This document shows, one piece after another, positions 1-12,425 of a DNA stretch of 64,000 bases (positions within the stretch are counted from its first letter, which is position 1; the number at the start of each line of letters is the position of its first letter). The notes under the pieces were generated by a model. The model was not told the origin of the DNA. It made no database searches and worked only from the letters and a program-made list of their open reading frames with translations. Both the position numbers and the translations under genes were made by a program. This stretch comes from Argentina anserina. Taxonomy: Eukaryota; Streptophyta; Magnoliopsida; Rosales; Rosaceae. The DNA is taken from contig NC_065877.1 in assembly GCF_933775445.1 (NCBI RefSeq), positions 21,514,001 to 21,578,000 of the forward strand, read 5' to 3'.

Positions 1-47
1 ACAGAAAAACTGTAACAAAGGGATCATCTGAACTTCGACGCATATCA

Positions 48-3000
48 TCAGAAAGGACCTAAAATGTCTTTCTAGATATGTTTAACACAGATACAGAGCT
101 CAACTATGACAAGAAATGGGTCTATTGTCAAATTCTTGGTATTTATTGCAATTGAAAGCATTTTTATATTTTCCAAAAAAAAATAGCCGTATAAGAACTG
201 TAAAGTAAATAGAAAAGGTAGGATAAAGACTTTAGATATGTAAAGAAAGATGCAATAGACATACCATTCCATTTTATATGAGATACTGGATCGGTCTGGC
301 GTTGAGGCAACAGGGGTGAAACATTAAATTTTTGTCCCACTGGTGCTGTAGTGTGGGGTACAGGTGACAAAGGTGGAGCAATACATTTCCGTGGAACTGG
401 GGAAGCCTTCTGAGATTGTGATGGGAGTGGTGATGGAGCGCTAACTTTTGATGAGAGTGATAGAGCAATCTGAGATCTAGGAGGCAAAGCAGTCCGAGGT
501 TTTTTTGGAAGAGATGAACCTCTCAAGGATTTTGATGGCAGTGGTCGACCAATTGTGTTTAGTGACGGGTGTGAAGAAGCAATTTGGAGATGAGGTGGGC
601 AAGAGTAACCATTCTGAGGTAAGGTTGAGAGTGACGTAGTATTGCCAATAGGTACGCGGGATGGAACAGTCATGGATGGAAGTGGGAGAGATGCACTAGT
701 TTTGGATTGGGGAAGGTGAATGTCTGCCATCTGGGATTGGCGTTGAAGTGACTCATTACTTCTGGGTTTTGTTGGCATATAAGAATTTGTGGGTGGTAAT
801 GAGGGTATACTTGTGGCTTGGGTTTGGATGGAAGTAGCTCTCCAGGATAGGGATGGAAGTGATGAAATGTCTTTGACCTGGGGTGTGAGAGAAGTAGTCT
901 GGGACAGGGATTGGACTAATGGAGTACTTTTAGCATGGAGTGGGAGAGAGGGAGAGGTTTGGGATAGAGATGAGAGTGATCGAGTACTTCTGGCTCGGGG
1001 TGGGAGAGATGAAGCACCCTGGGGAAAAGGTGTAAATGATGGAGCACTATCGGCATGTAGTGGGAGAGAGGGAGCAGAACGGATCAGGGATGAGAAACCT
1101 TTAACTTCGGGTGGAAGAGCAGACCTGGTCTGGGATTGGGGAAGGTTCCTTGTGGTGCTTTTAGCCTCGTGTAGGAGAGATAGAGAAGTACGATTCCGAC
1201 TTGCAAAAGAAGCTTCATGGGATGAAATTTTGAGTGAAGCAACTTCCAGGGATGGAGCTTCTACGGATAGACCAGTGGGAAATTGAGTTCTTCTCGCCTT
1301 ACTGGCTTCAGCATGGGAAGTAGCAGTGAATGTTTCTGCTGCAGCCCTCTTAACAGATGTTCCAACAAAAGTTCCAGAGGATTGAACAGCCCTATTAATT
1401 TTGGTATTTGGAATTTCTTGACCTGAAAATGGACAGTTAGAAAATAGCAAAAAAAAATTTAGACTCGAAAGTTTTATATAGTAATTACCTGTTATCACAG
1501 ATCCTGGAAGGTTTGAAGAAGATAGAACAGCGCCAACAACTTCAGGCTGATAAGGATTACCTGCAACCAGCATTTCCCACCATCACACAAGATTACAAAT
1601 TTCTTGACAGAGTGCCAATCTGTGTCCTAAACTAGAAGACATACCCGCATCAACTCTAGCATAATGATCACACAGTATTTTACATCACCATTTTAAACTG
1701 TTGTGAATTCCTTTGTATATCAATCAGCTATAGAGGAAACTAGGAAAACAACTTATTGTAATAATTTCAATTATGCATCAAGTAAAACATAGCTGCTGAA
1801 TAACTATGTATGGCTAAGATAACCCCCCTACAACCAATTTAGGATTTATACTTTTTACTATAATTTAAAGATGGCCAAACAATAATCTTATTTTCAAAGA
1901 AAAGCATATAAAAGCCTTCATCATATATCAAGTCCAGAAAATATGTTGTTCGCTCTTCTCTCCCAATGAAAAAAAAAAGAACCTAATGCTGAGAAAAGGA
2001 AGTAATTTGTAGTACAAAGCAGGCATTGCTAAAATATTAGAGTTGGAATGACCATACTAGGTAGCTGGCTGAACCTGAATTCTTCTGGAAAAGGACCTCG
2101 TCCAGGACCTTGTGCAGCAACACCCTCATTAACTGTGACGGGCTTCCCTAAAGAGAGTTGCAGAGTGTGTCAGCAGGGAAGCTACAGAAAATGTGAAGTT
2201 TATCAAAATCTACTATAGGACATAAGCATCTAAAAATTGTTGCAACCAAACTCAGAAACAATGGTTTAAAATTCAAACACATTCAATATCTAATACAACA
2301 ATTACTTCATACAAACATGATAAAATACAAGATAGAATAATGTCAGGCATGGCGGTTTACTGATGTTGATAAATATGACTCGGCAAATTTTGTGTATTCA
2401 ATTTGAATAATAATGAGACAAGGTTTTTGTTAACTACATTATTTATTCCCATGTATGATTGATGAAGCTCCTGAAATGTTACCCAATATAAAGAGGGAGT
2501 GCAAGCAATGCCATGCAAAAGGCATAAATTTCAATTACAGTCAATAATATCAGTTCATGGAGAGATGAATCTATTCAATTATTACGTAAGATTTGAGAAA
2601 GAAAAAAACTGTACAATTTTCTCTCATTGCCTATACTTCCTATGATGTTTTCCTAGTTCACACTGATGAGTCTCGCCTCACATGAATGAGCCAACTTTTT
2701 TGTTTTTTCTTCTTTTATAAAAAAGGATCAAAGGGATTCACCACCCTTGTCGTGACTCGAATCCGTGACATGAACCGGCCAACTTGTGTACAGATCTCAT
2801 CTAGATTCCCGCTTCAAAAAAATATATAGTTGGAAGAACTATTGCAAGGTCTTAAGTAGAAGCAATGAAGTGTTTTAATTTTTATTTACACAAATGATGT
2901 ACCACCTAAATGCTTTGAACAAGAAGAGAGATAAATCTCTAATGTGAAAATACTTCTCAGGTTATAAATGAATAGTATTAAATGTAAGTATACAATCAGT

Positions 3001-5353
3001 CATCCAGAAATACAATGAAAGCACTTCAGTACAAAAATACGGTGGCCACCATTTGGCCCAGAACTTCCAAGCATTTTGGCAGGACAAAACAGAGAAAAGG
3101 AAAATAGAGCTTAGGCATCGATTAGGAAATAGACAAAGAAAAGAAGTGTGGAATCAAAAAGAGGGCATGAAACTTACCACTAAAAGTTGAACAAGGTTGC
3201 TGGAACTAGGATAACTCGGTAGCCGGGTGGACAGTTACCGCCTAGCGCCTAGAAAGCGCCTAGGCGAATTATTAAATATTTATTTATTTTTATACATGTA
3301 TTTAATATTATTTATATGATTAAAAATATATAATGAGCTATGAAGCACGGACACGCGGACAAGGGTCCGCCGGACACGCGAACTCAATTTGGACACGGTC
3401 CAGACACGCGAGATTGGACACGCGGACACGCACCAACTCATAATAAAAGTGAAAGTGCTTATGGTGAGAATCGAACTTTGGTCATCCAAAGCACCCAACA
3501 ACTCATCAACCATTCCAACATATTCATTTTTTGTTATATTTATGCACACTTTAATATATATAAGGAGAGAAACTCATGATAAAAATAAAAATGCTTGTGG
3601 TGGGATTCGAACCTTAGTCATCCAAAAGATCCAACAAATCCTCAACCATTCCAACAGATTCAATTTTTATTATATTTATGCACACTTTAATATATATACA
3701 TCTAAATACTTTCATTTAAATTAATTTTTTAATAAATATATATATATATATTAAAATAATTTTAACTGACGTGTCTACCACGTGTCCGTGTCCAAAAAGA
3801 TTCGGACGACATGGTGTCAGAAAACCTAACCAATGTTCCTACAAGCCTATCATGATTATGAATTCACGTAATCACATTCCACCAGATAAAGAGAAACTGT
3901 ATAAAGTTGGGGGCAGGAAATTTGATATATTTTTCACACAAGCCTAACTGTGGTGACCAAATGATTTCATGAAAGACACCAAAAGTGTCTCGCCCAACAA
4001 AAACATCAGGTATGTAACAAAATGAAACTTGTGAACCCTCTGAAACTTCAGTACCTTAAACTTGTTTTTCTAGCATGTCACCGATAATTAACGATGTAGA
4101 AAGTACCAGTCTAGAAGAGAAACTAACATATGCAACTTACATGTTTCTAGAATATATGATCACAAGAGCACAGTAATAGTATACAAACTTACCAAATAAA
4201 TTGTGCAGGGAAGTGTTTCTTGTGCCTGATTCAATATAAGGCTTCGGTGACTGGTCAGACAGTGGTAGAGAAGTATGCATATTAAAACAAGGTGACAACA
4301 ACAACGCATTCACCTTGCTCGATCCAGAATCAGGCAGCCTAGCTAGGGTATTATCAGCAGGTAAAATAGGTACAATTGGGTAGCCCTGGATACCGTTAAA
4401 AGGATCAATATATAAAGAACTTTTATTGCAATTCCCTTCAACTCCACGAGAGACATTCCTGTTACACGACACAAGAAGTTGTTGCTGCTTCTCAATTTGA
4501 TGCATCTGAGCAATAAAAGATGAAGTTAGTCTGGACCTAGATCTACCATCATATATATTAATTTCTTATTATGAAAAGAAACATTACTACTCACATTGTT
4601 CTGAGTACCAGAAAAACTGGTAGCTACATCAGAGAAAAGGTGCAAACTTCTATTGGCATTTTGACTGCGGAATTTGTTCGACTGAGGAAGGACAACCATA
4701 TCAGAAACATAACCAACATTTATATCTGATAGATCATTTGACTTGCACCCAACTTCAAGGCTTAGGCAACTCCCATCAATATCTACACCATCTAATGTGG
4801 GCCATGACATAAGGGTGCTACCTCCATCAATAGTGACGTTATCAATTAACTGAGGCCTGCTTGTATTACTATTTAAATCTCCATCCCGCTGGATACTATT
4901 TAAGGCTGCAGCTGAATCTATAGCAGATACCAAATCCCTATCACCATAAGGCTTTTGAAGATCGCAGACATTGGCCACACTATGAGGAGTCACTGAATAA
5001 CCAAAGTCAGTATTCCCTTCACAACAGAGAAAATCTGAATCTGATATTGGTAAAATACCCTTCCCATATACAGAACTATCGGCAGTCATAGGATTCTGTG
5101 AGTTACCGAATGGAGTGAAATCATTCATCATATTACGACCAACCACTGACATTTGCTTAGTATCAGGGTTAGACGTTACTTCTGTCTCAGGGAGAGGAAA
5201 ACATGGCACTGGCCGATCTGGCCCGGTCCTATCATCAGCTCCAACAGGCGCCCTGAACTTGGCAGCTTCATTCTTTTCAATTTCTTTGAACCATTGTAAT
5301 AGTGAAGGAGATCCTGAGGGATTGTCTTCATGCTTCGACTTATCATTTGCCAT
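48..5353 (-). CDS. Unrecognised multi-exon gene, Ser/Pro-rich protein
   Basis: I do not recognise the family. The splice model, in transcript order, is exons 5353-4595, 4505-4193, 2147-2075, 1655-1645 (11-nt micro-exon), 1560-1489, 1422-265 and 58-48. All junctions are GT-AG and the phases agree, giving 798 codons plus a stop. The start MANDKSKHED lies 15 nt inside the exon after an AG acceptor; a 5'UTR intron runs from 6300 to about 5369. The N-terminal third is Asp/Ser/Asn-rich with no membrane segment or signal peptide. The large exon 1422-265 encodes degenerate Ser-Leu-Pro repeats (units like SLPLHADSAP), so it is probably disordered. The 3.5-kb span between exons 3 and 5 holds a repeat insertion at 3336-3825. 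The last junction is least certain: another frame of the left-edge exon stays open (VLSDDMRRSSDDPF), so the gene may continue past the window. Confidence 0.6.
1645..1655 (-). other. Candidate 11-nt micro-exon
   Basis: The 11 bases AGTTGATGCGG lie between a polypyrimidine-poor AG acceptor (1656-1657) and a GTATGT-type donor at 1644. Without this exon, the exon 2147-2075 (ending in phase 2, after AG) would join the exon starting GTAAT at 1560 and give an immediate TAA stop. With it, the reading becomes EEF-RVDA-GNPYQPE with no stop. The evidence is phase logic only. Confidence 0.5.
3336..3825. mobile_element. Non-autonomous insertion with inverted GGACACG-rich ends
   Basis: Within an intron of the Ser/Pro-rich gene, the left flank carries repeated GGACACGCGGACA-type words (about 3345-3430) and the right flank carries their complement (CGTGTCCGTGTCC, about 3780-3800). 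The arms are imperfect inverted repeats around an AT-rich centre made of a 136-bp tandem duplication. No coding sequence is visible. This fits a small non-autonomous DNA transposon. Exact ends and a target duplication could not be fixed. Confidence 0.4.
3435..3706 (-). repeat. 136-bp tandem duplication with tRNA-like B boxes
   Basis: Two units, 3435-3570 and 3571-3706, align along their whole length with scattered substitutions. Read on the minus strand, each carries a Pol III B-box-like word: GGTTCGAATCCC in one and AGTTCGATTCTC in the other. A TGGTTGAG-type sequence resembling an A box lies upstream of each. This suggests a tandem pair of tRNA-derived SINE heads, but no full tRNA cloverleaf can be drawn. 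Confidence 0.5.
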
Positions 5354-5368
5354 TACTACAGTTGGAAC

Positions 5369-6400
5369 TAAATACAATCAAGTCAGAAAAAAAAACACTA
5401 AATGTTTCAAACAAACCATCTGTAGTAAGACATACAGAATAGTATACATAATATACTTTTCCATGATTTTAGAGTGTCGAAGGCCAAGAAAAATTTATGA
5501 ATCAAGACTATGGAGGTTGCAATTAACCGAAATCTAATAGCTACATGAACATACGTAACACCCCGAAACCACAAAACACCGATAAGAAAAGAGCTCTTCA
5601 GAAAAACAAGATCAAAGCACGCCAAGATAGTCGACCAACAAGGAGCTTACATACTTAATACAACATCCAACAAAGTGCATAATGGAATCAGAAACATGAG
5701 ATAGCATGCAAATCACAAAACTGATGGAAATTCTTAATCCGAAATCAACAACACACTATCTCAAACCCGAATCTATAATCGTAAACTAAAATACAACAAA
5801 ATCTGAACTCTTATTACTGTAACTTACACGAGTATGAGCCAAACACACCTCACATTGCCCAATTCAACCCTAAATCATCAATTCCAACTGTAATATCACC
5901 CGGGGATATAACAAACCGGAAAACAAATCACAAATCAAACTAAATCCACACTAAGAATTTCAAAATCTCTAATAAACCCGGACAATTTCAACCTAACAAA
6001 TCTGACCGCGATAATCACTAAAATCCAACTCGATCGGACCAAAAAAGTTAATCAAGAACCGAAAATAGTAAAACAAAAACAGTATATTAATAGTGCGAGA
6101 CTCGTCGCCGACGACGACTCTCACCGTCGGAGCAGCTAGGTTTAAAACCGCACTGACTGTAATCGTACCCTACAACTAGCCGAGCGAATCAAAATTGAAA
6201 TCAAAATCGCACAAGAAATGGTTCAGATCGAAGAAGACGAACGATATGAGAAATCGAAATTCAAATAGCGAAGGTGAATCTGGGGGAGCATTGAGGTTAC
6301 CTGAGATGGGATGACACGCAGAGAGAAGCGGAGGGCCAGTGTTGAAGAAGAGACGGAGGGCTTTGGGTTTGGCGCTGATCGAAAGCTTTTAAAGGATTCG
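5369..6400 (-). promoter_or_regulatory. 5'UTR exon and 5'UTR intron of the Ser/Pro-rich gene
   Basis: A consensus donor CTCAG|GTAACC falls at 6300/6301 on the minus strand, and the acceptor TTTAG falls just before 5368, defining an intron of about 930 bp ahead of the ATG. The non-coding first exon lies upstream of 6301; its 5' end cannot be fixed by eye. The intron is AT-rich with no open frame that looks coding. Confidence 0.5.
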
Positions 6401-6431
6401 GGTGTGGGGTCCGCGGCGATCACTTTATTAT

Positions 6432-6441
6432 GCCACGTGGC
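6432..6441. promoter_or_regulatory. Palindromic G-box
   Basis: GCCACGTGGC is a perfect 10-bp palindrome with the CACGTG core bound by plant bZIP and bHLH factors. It lies just upstream of the inferred first exon of the minus-strand gene, about 130 bp from the 5'UTR donor, where a core promoter is expected. Binding is inferred. Confidence 0.45.
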
Positions 6442-6559
6442 ATTATTAACAGTCCTCAGTTTGTGCAGGAGTGGCAGATGGTTCTCTAAGAAATTTGGAC
6501 TCCGATCATCTCTTAACAGCAAATGCACCCACGAAGGAAGACCAGTTTCCAATTGACCG

Positions 6560-9500
6560 ACTAATTGGTAATACCAATCTAGCATTTATCTAAAATTATG
6601 CCACAACTGAATGTACTGCACAATGACATAGAAGCATAGTTGTAATTCCAAATATTACAATTTTGAAACCAACCCAAATAATTAAGATTAATCAAAAATA
6701 AAAACAAAATTAGCCTCGTAATTACACATGGTTGCAGAATTTTGTGTTTCCTTAAAAAAATAATCATTTTATGTAATTATGTCTACGATAAAAAGTAATT
6801 TTGGGAAAAGATATTGGTAAAACATTATATTTGAGATCTTAAATAACTATCCCTCTCTTTATTTGAGAGGGTATGATAATGAAATGGCATATCTGTTAGA
6901 ACATAATTTGGTGGTACTCTAGAGTCTCTGACTTTATAGTAGTAGAAATTAAAAAAAAACAAACTAAAACTTCTTCATTAATTTGCTAAAATTAAATAAC
7001 CTGGAAATATCATAAAACATTGCAAATCTGAAATGCTTGAATATGCATTTGGAAGGATTGGATTGGAATGGAATATGCTAGAACTATCATACCCGTATAT
7101 ACTGCCATATTTTTTAGCGCTCTCTCCTACCCAATATATTTATCTATAATGCCTGGTGAGATTTGTGCTGAATCACAACTCACAATCTCACCAAAACACA
7201 AATATCACAATTCACAACCTATAATATTTTGTAATGAAGCGCAAAAAGAAACAACAAATTAGATTTGTAGAAATTGATCGAGAGAGTTCTCCCATGATTT
7301 GTCGAAATTTAGAGAGTCCCACAATTTAGCAAGGATCATTGAAAGGAGAGAAAACACTCAGTTTTTTTTAACTCTTTGGCAATTACTAATAGAATCTGTG
7401 AACAAGTTCGTTAAATTATAATAGTTTTATTTTGATATTGACAAATAATTCCATACCACTAACATCACACAAAAAAACGGATGATGTGGTATATCATTTG
7501 CTACCAAGTTCTTGTATAATTTTTTAGAATCTGAAGCATTTTCCTAATCTAAAATTAGTACTCACCTCTTGCTTACATAATGTAGGAGTAAAACCAATTT
7601 GTCTGCTAAATTTATTTATTTTTGAAATTTGAGTAACTCAAATATATAAAAAACATTACACATATCATTTTAAAAATTGATTGTACATAATTAATATATA
7701 AATGTTTTCAACAAAATCAAATCGAACATTAAAGCATGTTGTTTTTTTAAGGGTTTGGAACCCAACCTAGATGAGAGGCTCAGCTCCACGTCCTGTTCTG
7801 TTTATTAAAAACAAAAAATAAAATACATAGCAAGGGGAGCTAGACCAAAACCTTGACAAAAAAAAAAAGGAACACCAAATCTTAAACAAATAAGATACTT
7901 AAAGTAGATCATCTTACTATGAAAACCGATAATTTAGAAATTTCAATTAATTAGTTTATAAGAACTTAACGAGCACATTAGAATGACTATCATACCAAGT
8001 AAATATGTCATTGGTGAGCCCCAAATTGGTCATTTTGTCAGTCACATAATTTTCTTCCCTAAAGATATGACTACAACGAAATGACATTAGGCGGACTTTA
8101 GATAAGCAGTTGTGTCCACAGACTCTCAAGTTCCATTGACTTTAGATAAGCATTAAAGCATGTTTGAACTATTGATACTACTATCCTACCAAAATTATTT
8201 ATGATTTCTGATAATAATATAATAGATCAACCTTCATATGACACGTGTAAACTACTTCTATCACGGTATCCATAAAATATATCTAGATTATGTGATAATA
8301 TATTTAACCTATACATATATGACAGGTGCACTTACCATAATATTTTATCTTCCGAAATTGGTAATAAATAAGCTTCAGACTTCATTATGTATTCACTCAT
8401 TCATCATTTTCTATATCTATATTTCTTTCGAACTAATTATCAATCTTAGTTTTCCTCATTCTGGAGGAAGAACTGAACCGATGGTTGTTAGATAGGGAGT
8501 GATAAAATGTGGAAGAGCTCGAATTGAACTTAAGCTATAAATTCTCAAGCGGTTGCAATAATAGCGCAATATCAATTATCAGAAATTCTTAGAGGACATG
8601 TTCTCAATATTGAAAGACACTGAGAAACACGTGGTTAAATTTATTTTGCATGATTATCTTGTCCAACGTCCAATGTAGAATAAAGCAAGATTTCATAGGC
8701 AATTCAAAATACAGATACATGTATTTACACGTATATCGATGACCTTTTCAACATCAATAGCTTTTGGGGGTACAAAGCATACGCCATCATGATACTCGGA
8801 ATGCCTCCCAAACATAAAATGACGGGTGTCATGAGGATGTTTGCTTATAGTGCAACTACTTATAAATGTGGATAATCTCATCAATAAGGACTTCTACATT
8901 CTTGAATTGTCTTAAGAAATATTGTAGACAAGTCAAAAATTTAAATGATGAATGACTTATTTTTTCCTCAATTAAGTTGGCTTATATAGGCTTCTAAACA
9001 AAGGAAAATGTTGCAGTTTTCCATCCATGATTGAGAGTATAGGTTGCATGCATCCTTCACAAACGCCTGGCTGGAGCTTATGCAAGTCGAATGGGTAGAC
9101 AAACTATTGTTCTTAAAGCAATGACATCTTATAAGACACATTATTTATACGTGTTCGAGCCTGTCAAAGGTGAAACTTCTTTTCTAGTTGAATTTGATGC
9201 CAACAACAAGAAATACACTAACTAACCGTTACTGTCAAGTGGATAGACTATATCAAATTGGTCGAATTTAATGAAACCAATATTAAATTTCATAACTACA
9301 AAGGAGAAACAATACTTTTGCAAAAAAAAAAAAACGAGAGGCTTCCGTAAAGTAGTAGAGATGAGTTTTGGTATTTTACAATCTTAACGGGCCATAACCA
9401 ATTACTGAGTATGTATTATAAAGTAGAAACTCACACAACAATAATTTAGCATAGAGAATGTTCTATGGACCACCAACTTAAATATTCTCTGCACCGACCC

Positions 9501-10119
9501 ATTTTCTTCATCAATCCACCGTATTTTTTCGCTAATTAAATGGATTACTTTCCATCTTTGTCTTTAAAACTTGTTTTGATTTATATAGTGCATTATATTT
9601 TATTTGGTTTTAGTTACATGATTTTGTTTTGTTTAGGTTACTCGTGAGGCCTTGTCTTTTACTAAACCAACAGGTGGAAATCGCTTCCTAGCAGACTCTT
9701 ATGAAAAGTGAACTCTCCATACCGATGGCGAAAGTAGCATACTTCGACCAGTAGTTTTGTAATGTGGGAAATTTTCAAAAAGACAGTTGGCTGCACTAAA
9801 TATCCAGGCGATGATGAGTCGTTTATCTGCCAAAAGTTTGGGACAAGACGCAAATGTTTGAGCTGGGGGTCATATCCTCGTCTTGACCACAGAAAATATC
9901 TTAAACATCCAAGACATTCATTTGAGTCCTCTCAAGCTCGACTATTTTCTGCTCCAAGAACCACTTGGACAATTATTACTGCTATTATTACAGCCAAAAT
10001 ATTTTAATTAGTGGTAAATGGTAGAGCTGTGTTTATAGTAAAACACGACTATGAACGTATTGTTTTTTCATAGATGAGGAGAAAGTAATCAAAATCAATA
10101 ATTATATTTTTGCCGCATT
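6560..10119. other. Intergenic AT-rich region, no gene recognised
   Basis: All frames are short and interrupted. There are A/T runs, a few AT microsatellites and no LTR, TIR or RNA gene that I can delimit. Some short stretches (about 8960-9200) look like decayed coding sequence but match no family I know. Confidence 0.5.
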
Positions 10120-10229
10120 GTGTGGGTAGTTTTGGTCACATAATAGTTTTATTTTTAATCAATGTGGACAAGGGTCACTTTTGTTTTGACTAGTGTGGGT
10201 AGTTTTGGTCACATAATAGTTTTATTTTT
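10120..10229 (+). repeat. 37-bp perfect direct repeat
   Basis: The same 37 bases, beginning GTGTGGGTAGTTTTGG, occur at 10120-10156 and 10193-10229 with a 36-bp spacer. This looks like a local duplication and has no obvious function. Confidence 0.8.
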
Positions 10230-10659
10230 CATTTTGGATTATCATTTGTTCCATGCAAGTATACTAGTACCAACAATTTCTTTGACAAAAAATCAATCAA
10301 TTTCACAAGGACAGAATACCTCAATTTCACAAATGAATCAACACTATTATAATAAGCCAATTAGCTCTAACATTTTCTAAATTATTTCAGTACATTGAAA
10401 AGAAAAAACTTAACTAACTAAACAACATTAGGAAACTACCCAAATTGCTATCATATGCTCCTCCACCAACTGAGAATAACATTTAATTACTCTATTCTTC
10501 AGCAACTTTACCTCTCTAACACAGGCCTTGCAAGAACAAGACTTACCTGAAGAAAAATTAAAAAAAAACAAACAATGAAAAAAAGAACCAAGAAACATTG
10601 TTATAAAAGAATGGTGAAGATGAACATAAACTAGTAATATCATTCCGTACGATGTATAA

Positions 10660-12420
10660 TGATATGAGCACTTTGTGCGACGTTCTTAACATGTTTTTAC
10701 CTCAATTTGTACTTTGCTTAGCCCTTATTATTGTATTATTGAGTCATTGAGTCGTAGTAAGAGTCTTGGGCGGTATTGGATGCATTTTTGTGCTTACATG
10801 AGTTAAAAACGCATAATTGGTCTAGAGTCTTAGTTTGAGGTAGGAATCCTTGTAGGACTATGAAACCTAGTTGGATTATGAGTCTTCATCTTTCTACATT
10901 TTGGTCGCATTGGTGATATTTTGAGAGTCATTCTTGCACTAGGATTCCTTGTTAGGTTCCGAAACTAATTATCTCTTACTTATGATTTTATTTTCTTATT
11001 TTCAGATTGGATTTAAGAGATAATAGTATAGCAAAACATGGAGAAGTCATGCACATGGAGTCCTATAATCAACAAGTCATGCAACAATTAAATAGAAGAG
11101 ATAATTAAACAAAAAGAGATGGAGCCAAGTCATGCAACAATTAAATAGAAGATGATCATTAAATGAATAAAACATGGCATGATTTAGGGAATAAAACATG
11201 ACATGATTTAAGGAATAAAACATGGCATGATTTAAGGAATAAAACATGGCATGATTTAGGGAATAAAACATGGCATGATTTAGGAAATAAAGCATGGCAT
11301 TATTATAGGAAGAAAGAAGCAAGTTCAAACCCTCAATCTTTCCTCTATATATACATAGTTTCACCTCTCAAATAATATCACTTCTCCTTGGCAATCAAGA
11401 GCCAAACTTTTACCAAAATATTACATCAAACATCCTTCACCAAAACAACAAGCCATTCTCCCCCATATACAAATTCTATCTCCACCGAAATCACCATTGA
11501 AGACACACCTCCAAGGTTCCTACAACGTGTGATTCTCGCAACATTTCCCTTCATAGGTTTGTTCGTTTTTGATTTTCTACAATACTTTGTCTATGAAGAT
11601 TGTAGTATGATGTTTGTGTGGGATTATTGTTTTGTATTAAGAATCGAAATTTTTAGATTATTTTATTAGATTTTTTTATCTTTGCCGAATTGATGGTTTC
11701 CTATAATTATTGAGTTTGTATTTCTATTGTTGTGTTCTAATTATCTTTCTCATACTTTTAGATAATTTTCAGATATGTGCATATGAATTTAGTGCTTGGA
11801 TGCAGTTCCGAAGATTGTGTTTGAGTGCTAGATTCATCAAACATATTGACACAAATCGAATCATGCCCTAAGTAGGTTCGGTTTGTGTTGATTAAAATGG
11901 TAAAAATTCTGGAAATTTGCATGTGAAACCATTGTAGGTGACGCCATACATGAAATATGTCTCCAATAAAGATTTGGTACTTAAATGTAATCTGGTTTGA
12001 TTTCTACTCTCTAAGTGTTATTGAATTCGATTGCATGTAAATTTAGATTAGGCCCTAAGTCAATCTAAATGTTAGTTGAAATCTTGCATAATTAGATGAT
12101 CCCCTAAGACTCTAATTATTTTGGTGTCTAAAAAGTATGTAATTGATCGAATTAGAATGCATGATAGGTTCGAACTTATAATTATGTGATATACTGATAA
12201 ATTTGATTTAAGTTTGTTAAAGAGAAGTCGATCATGTAAATAGTAATTTAGGATTTATTTTCATTATTAATTAATAATCAATTTCAAACCCCCATTATTT
12301 GTTAACACTAAAAGTTTAGAGTTCCCTTCAATTCCTCGGACTGAACGATCCCTGCTTATTCTATACTAATGATGACATTGTACATGGTTTATTATAAATG
12401 TTTTAATTAACGCTCTATCA
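10660..12420 (+). mobile_element. Solo LTR, family X copy 1
   Basis: A 1.76-kb block starts TGATATGAGCA and ends GCTCTATCA (TG...CA). It is flanked by a perfect 5-bp duplication TATAA (10655-10659 and 12421-12425). Two further copies lie at 51832-53659 (inverted) and 54185-56523. No primer-binding site, polypurine tract or gag-pol adjoins it, so it is a solo LTR left by recombination. It contains a 24-bp tandem array near 11163-11306. I cannot assign the superfamily without an internal region. Confidence 0.8.
11163..11306 (+). repeat. 24-bp tandem array inside solo LTR
   Basis: About six imperfect copies of a 24-bp unit (AATAAAACATGGCATGATTT plus 4 bases) lie head to tail. Because the period is a multiple of three, the minus strand shows a spurious repetitive peptide. 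The other two copies of this LTR family lack the array, so it arose locally. Confidence 0.75.
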
Positions 12421-12425
12421 TATAA

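Noticed and set aside
789..1286. Plus-strand frame of 165 codons
   Set aside because: It is the antisense shadow of the repetitive Ser/Pro exon 1422-265, with a Trp/Arg/Gly-rich composition and no plausible start context.
3590..3625. Possible tRNA gene (GGTTCGAATCCC on the minus strand)
   Set aside because: Only a B-box and T-loop-like word is present; no acceptor stem or anticodon arm can be paired.
10935..10948. CACTAGG as the missing left end of the CACTA element at 15192
   Set aside because: It lies inside solo LTR copy 1, has CACTAGGATT in place of CACTAGGCC, and lacks subterminal repeats.
11077..11364. Minus-strand repetitive protein (SLNHAMFY units)
   Set aside because: Artefact of a 24-bp tandem array in a solo LTR.
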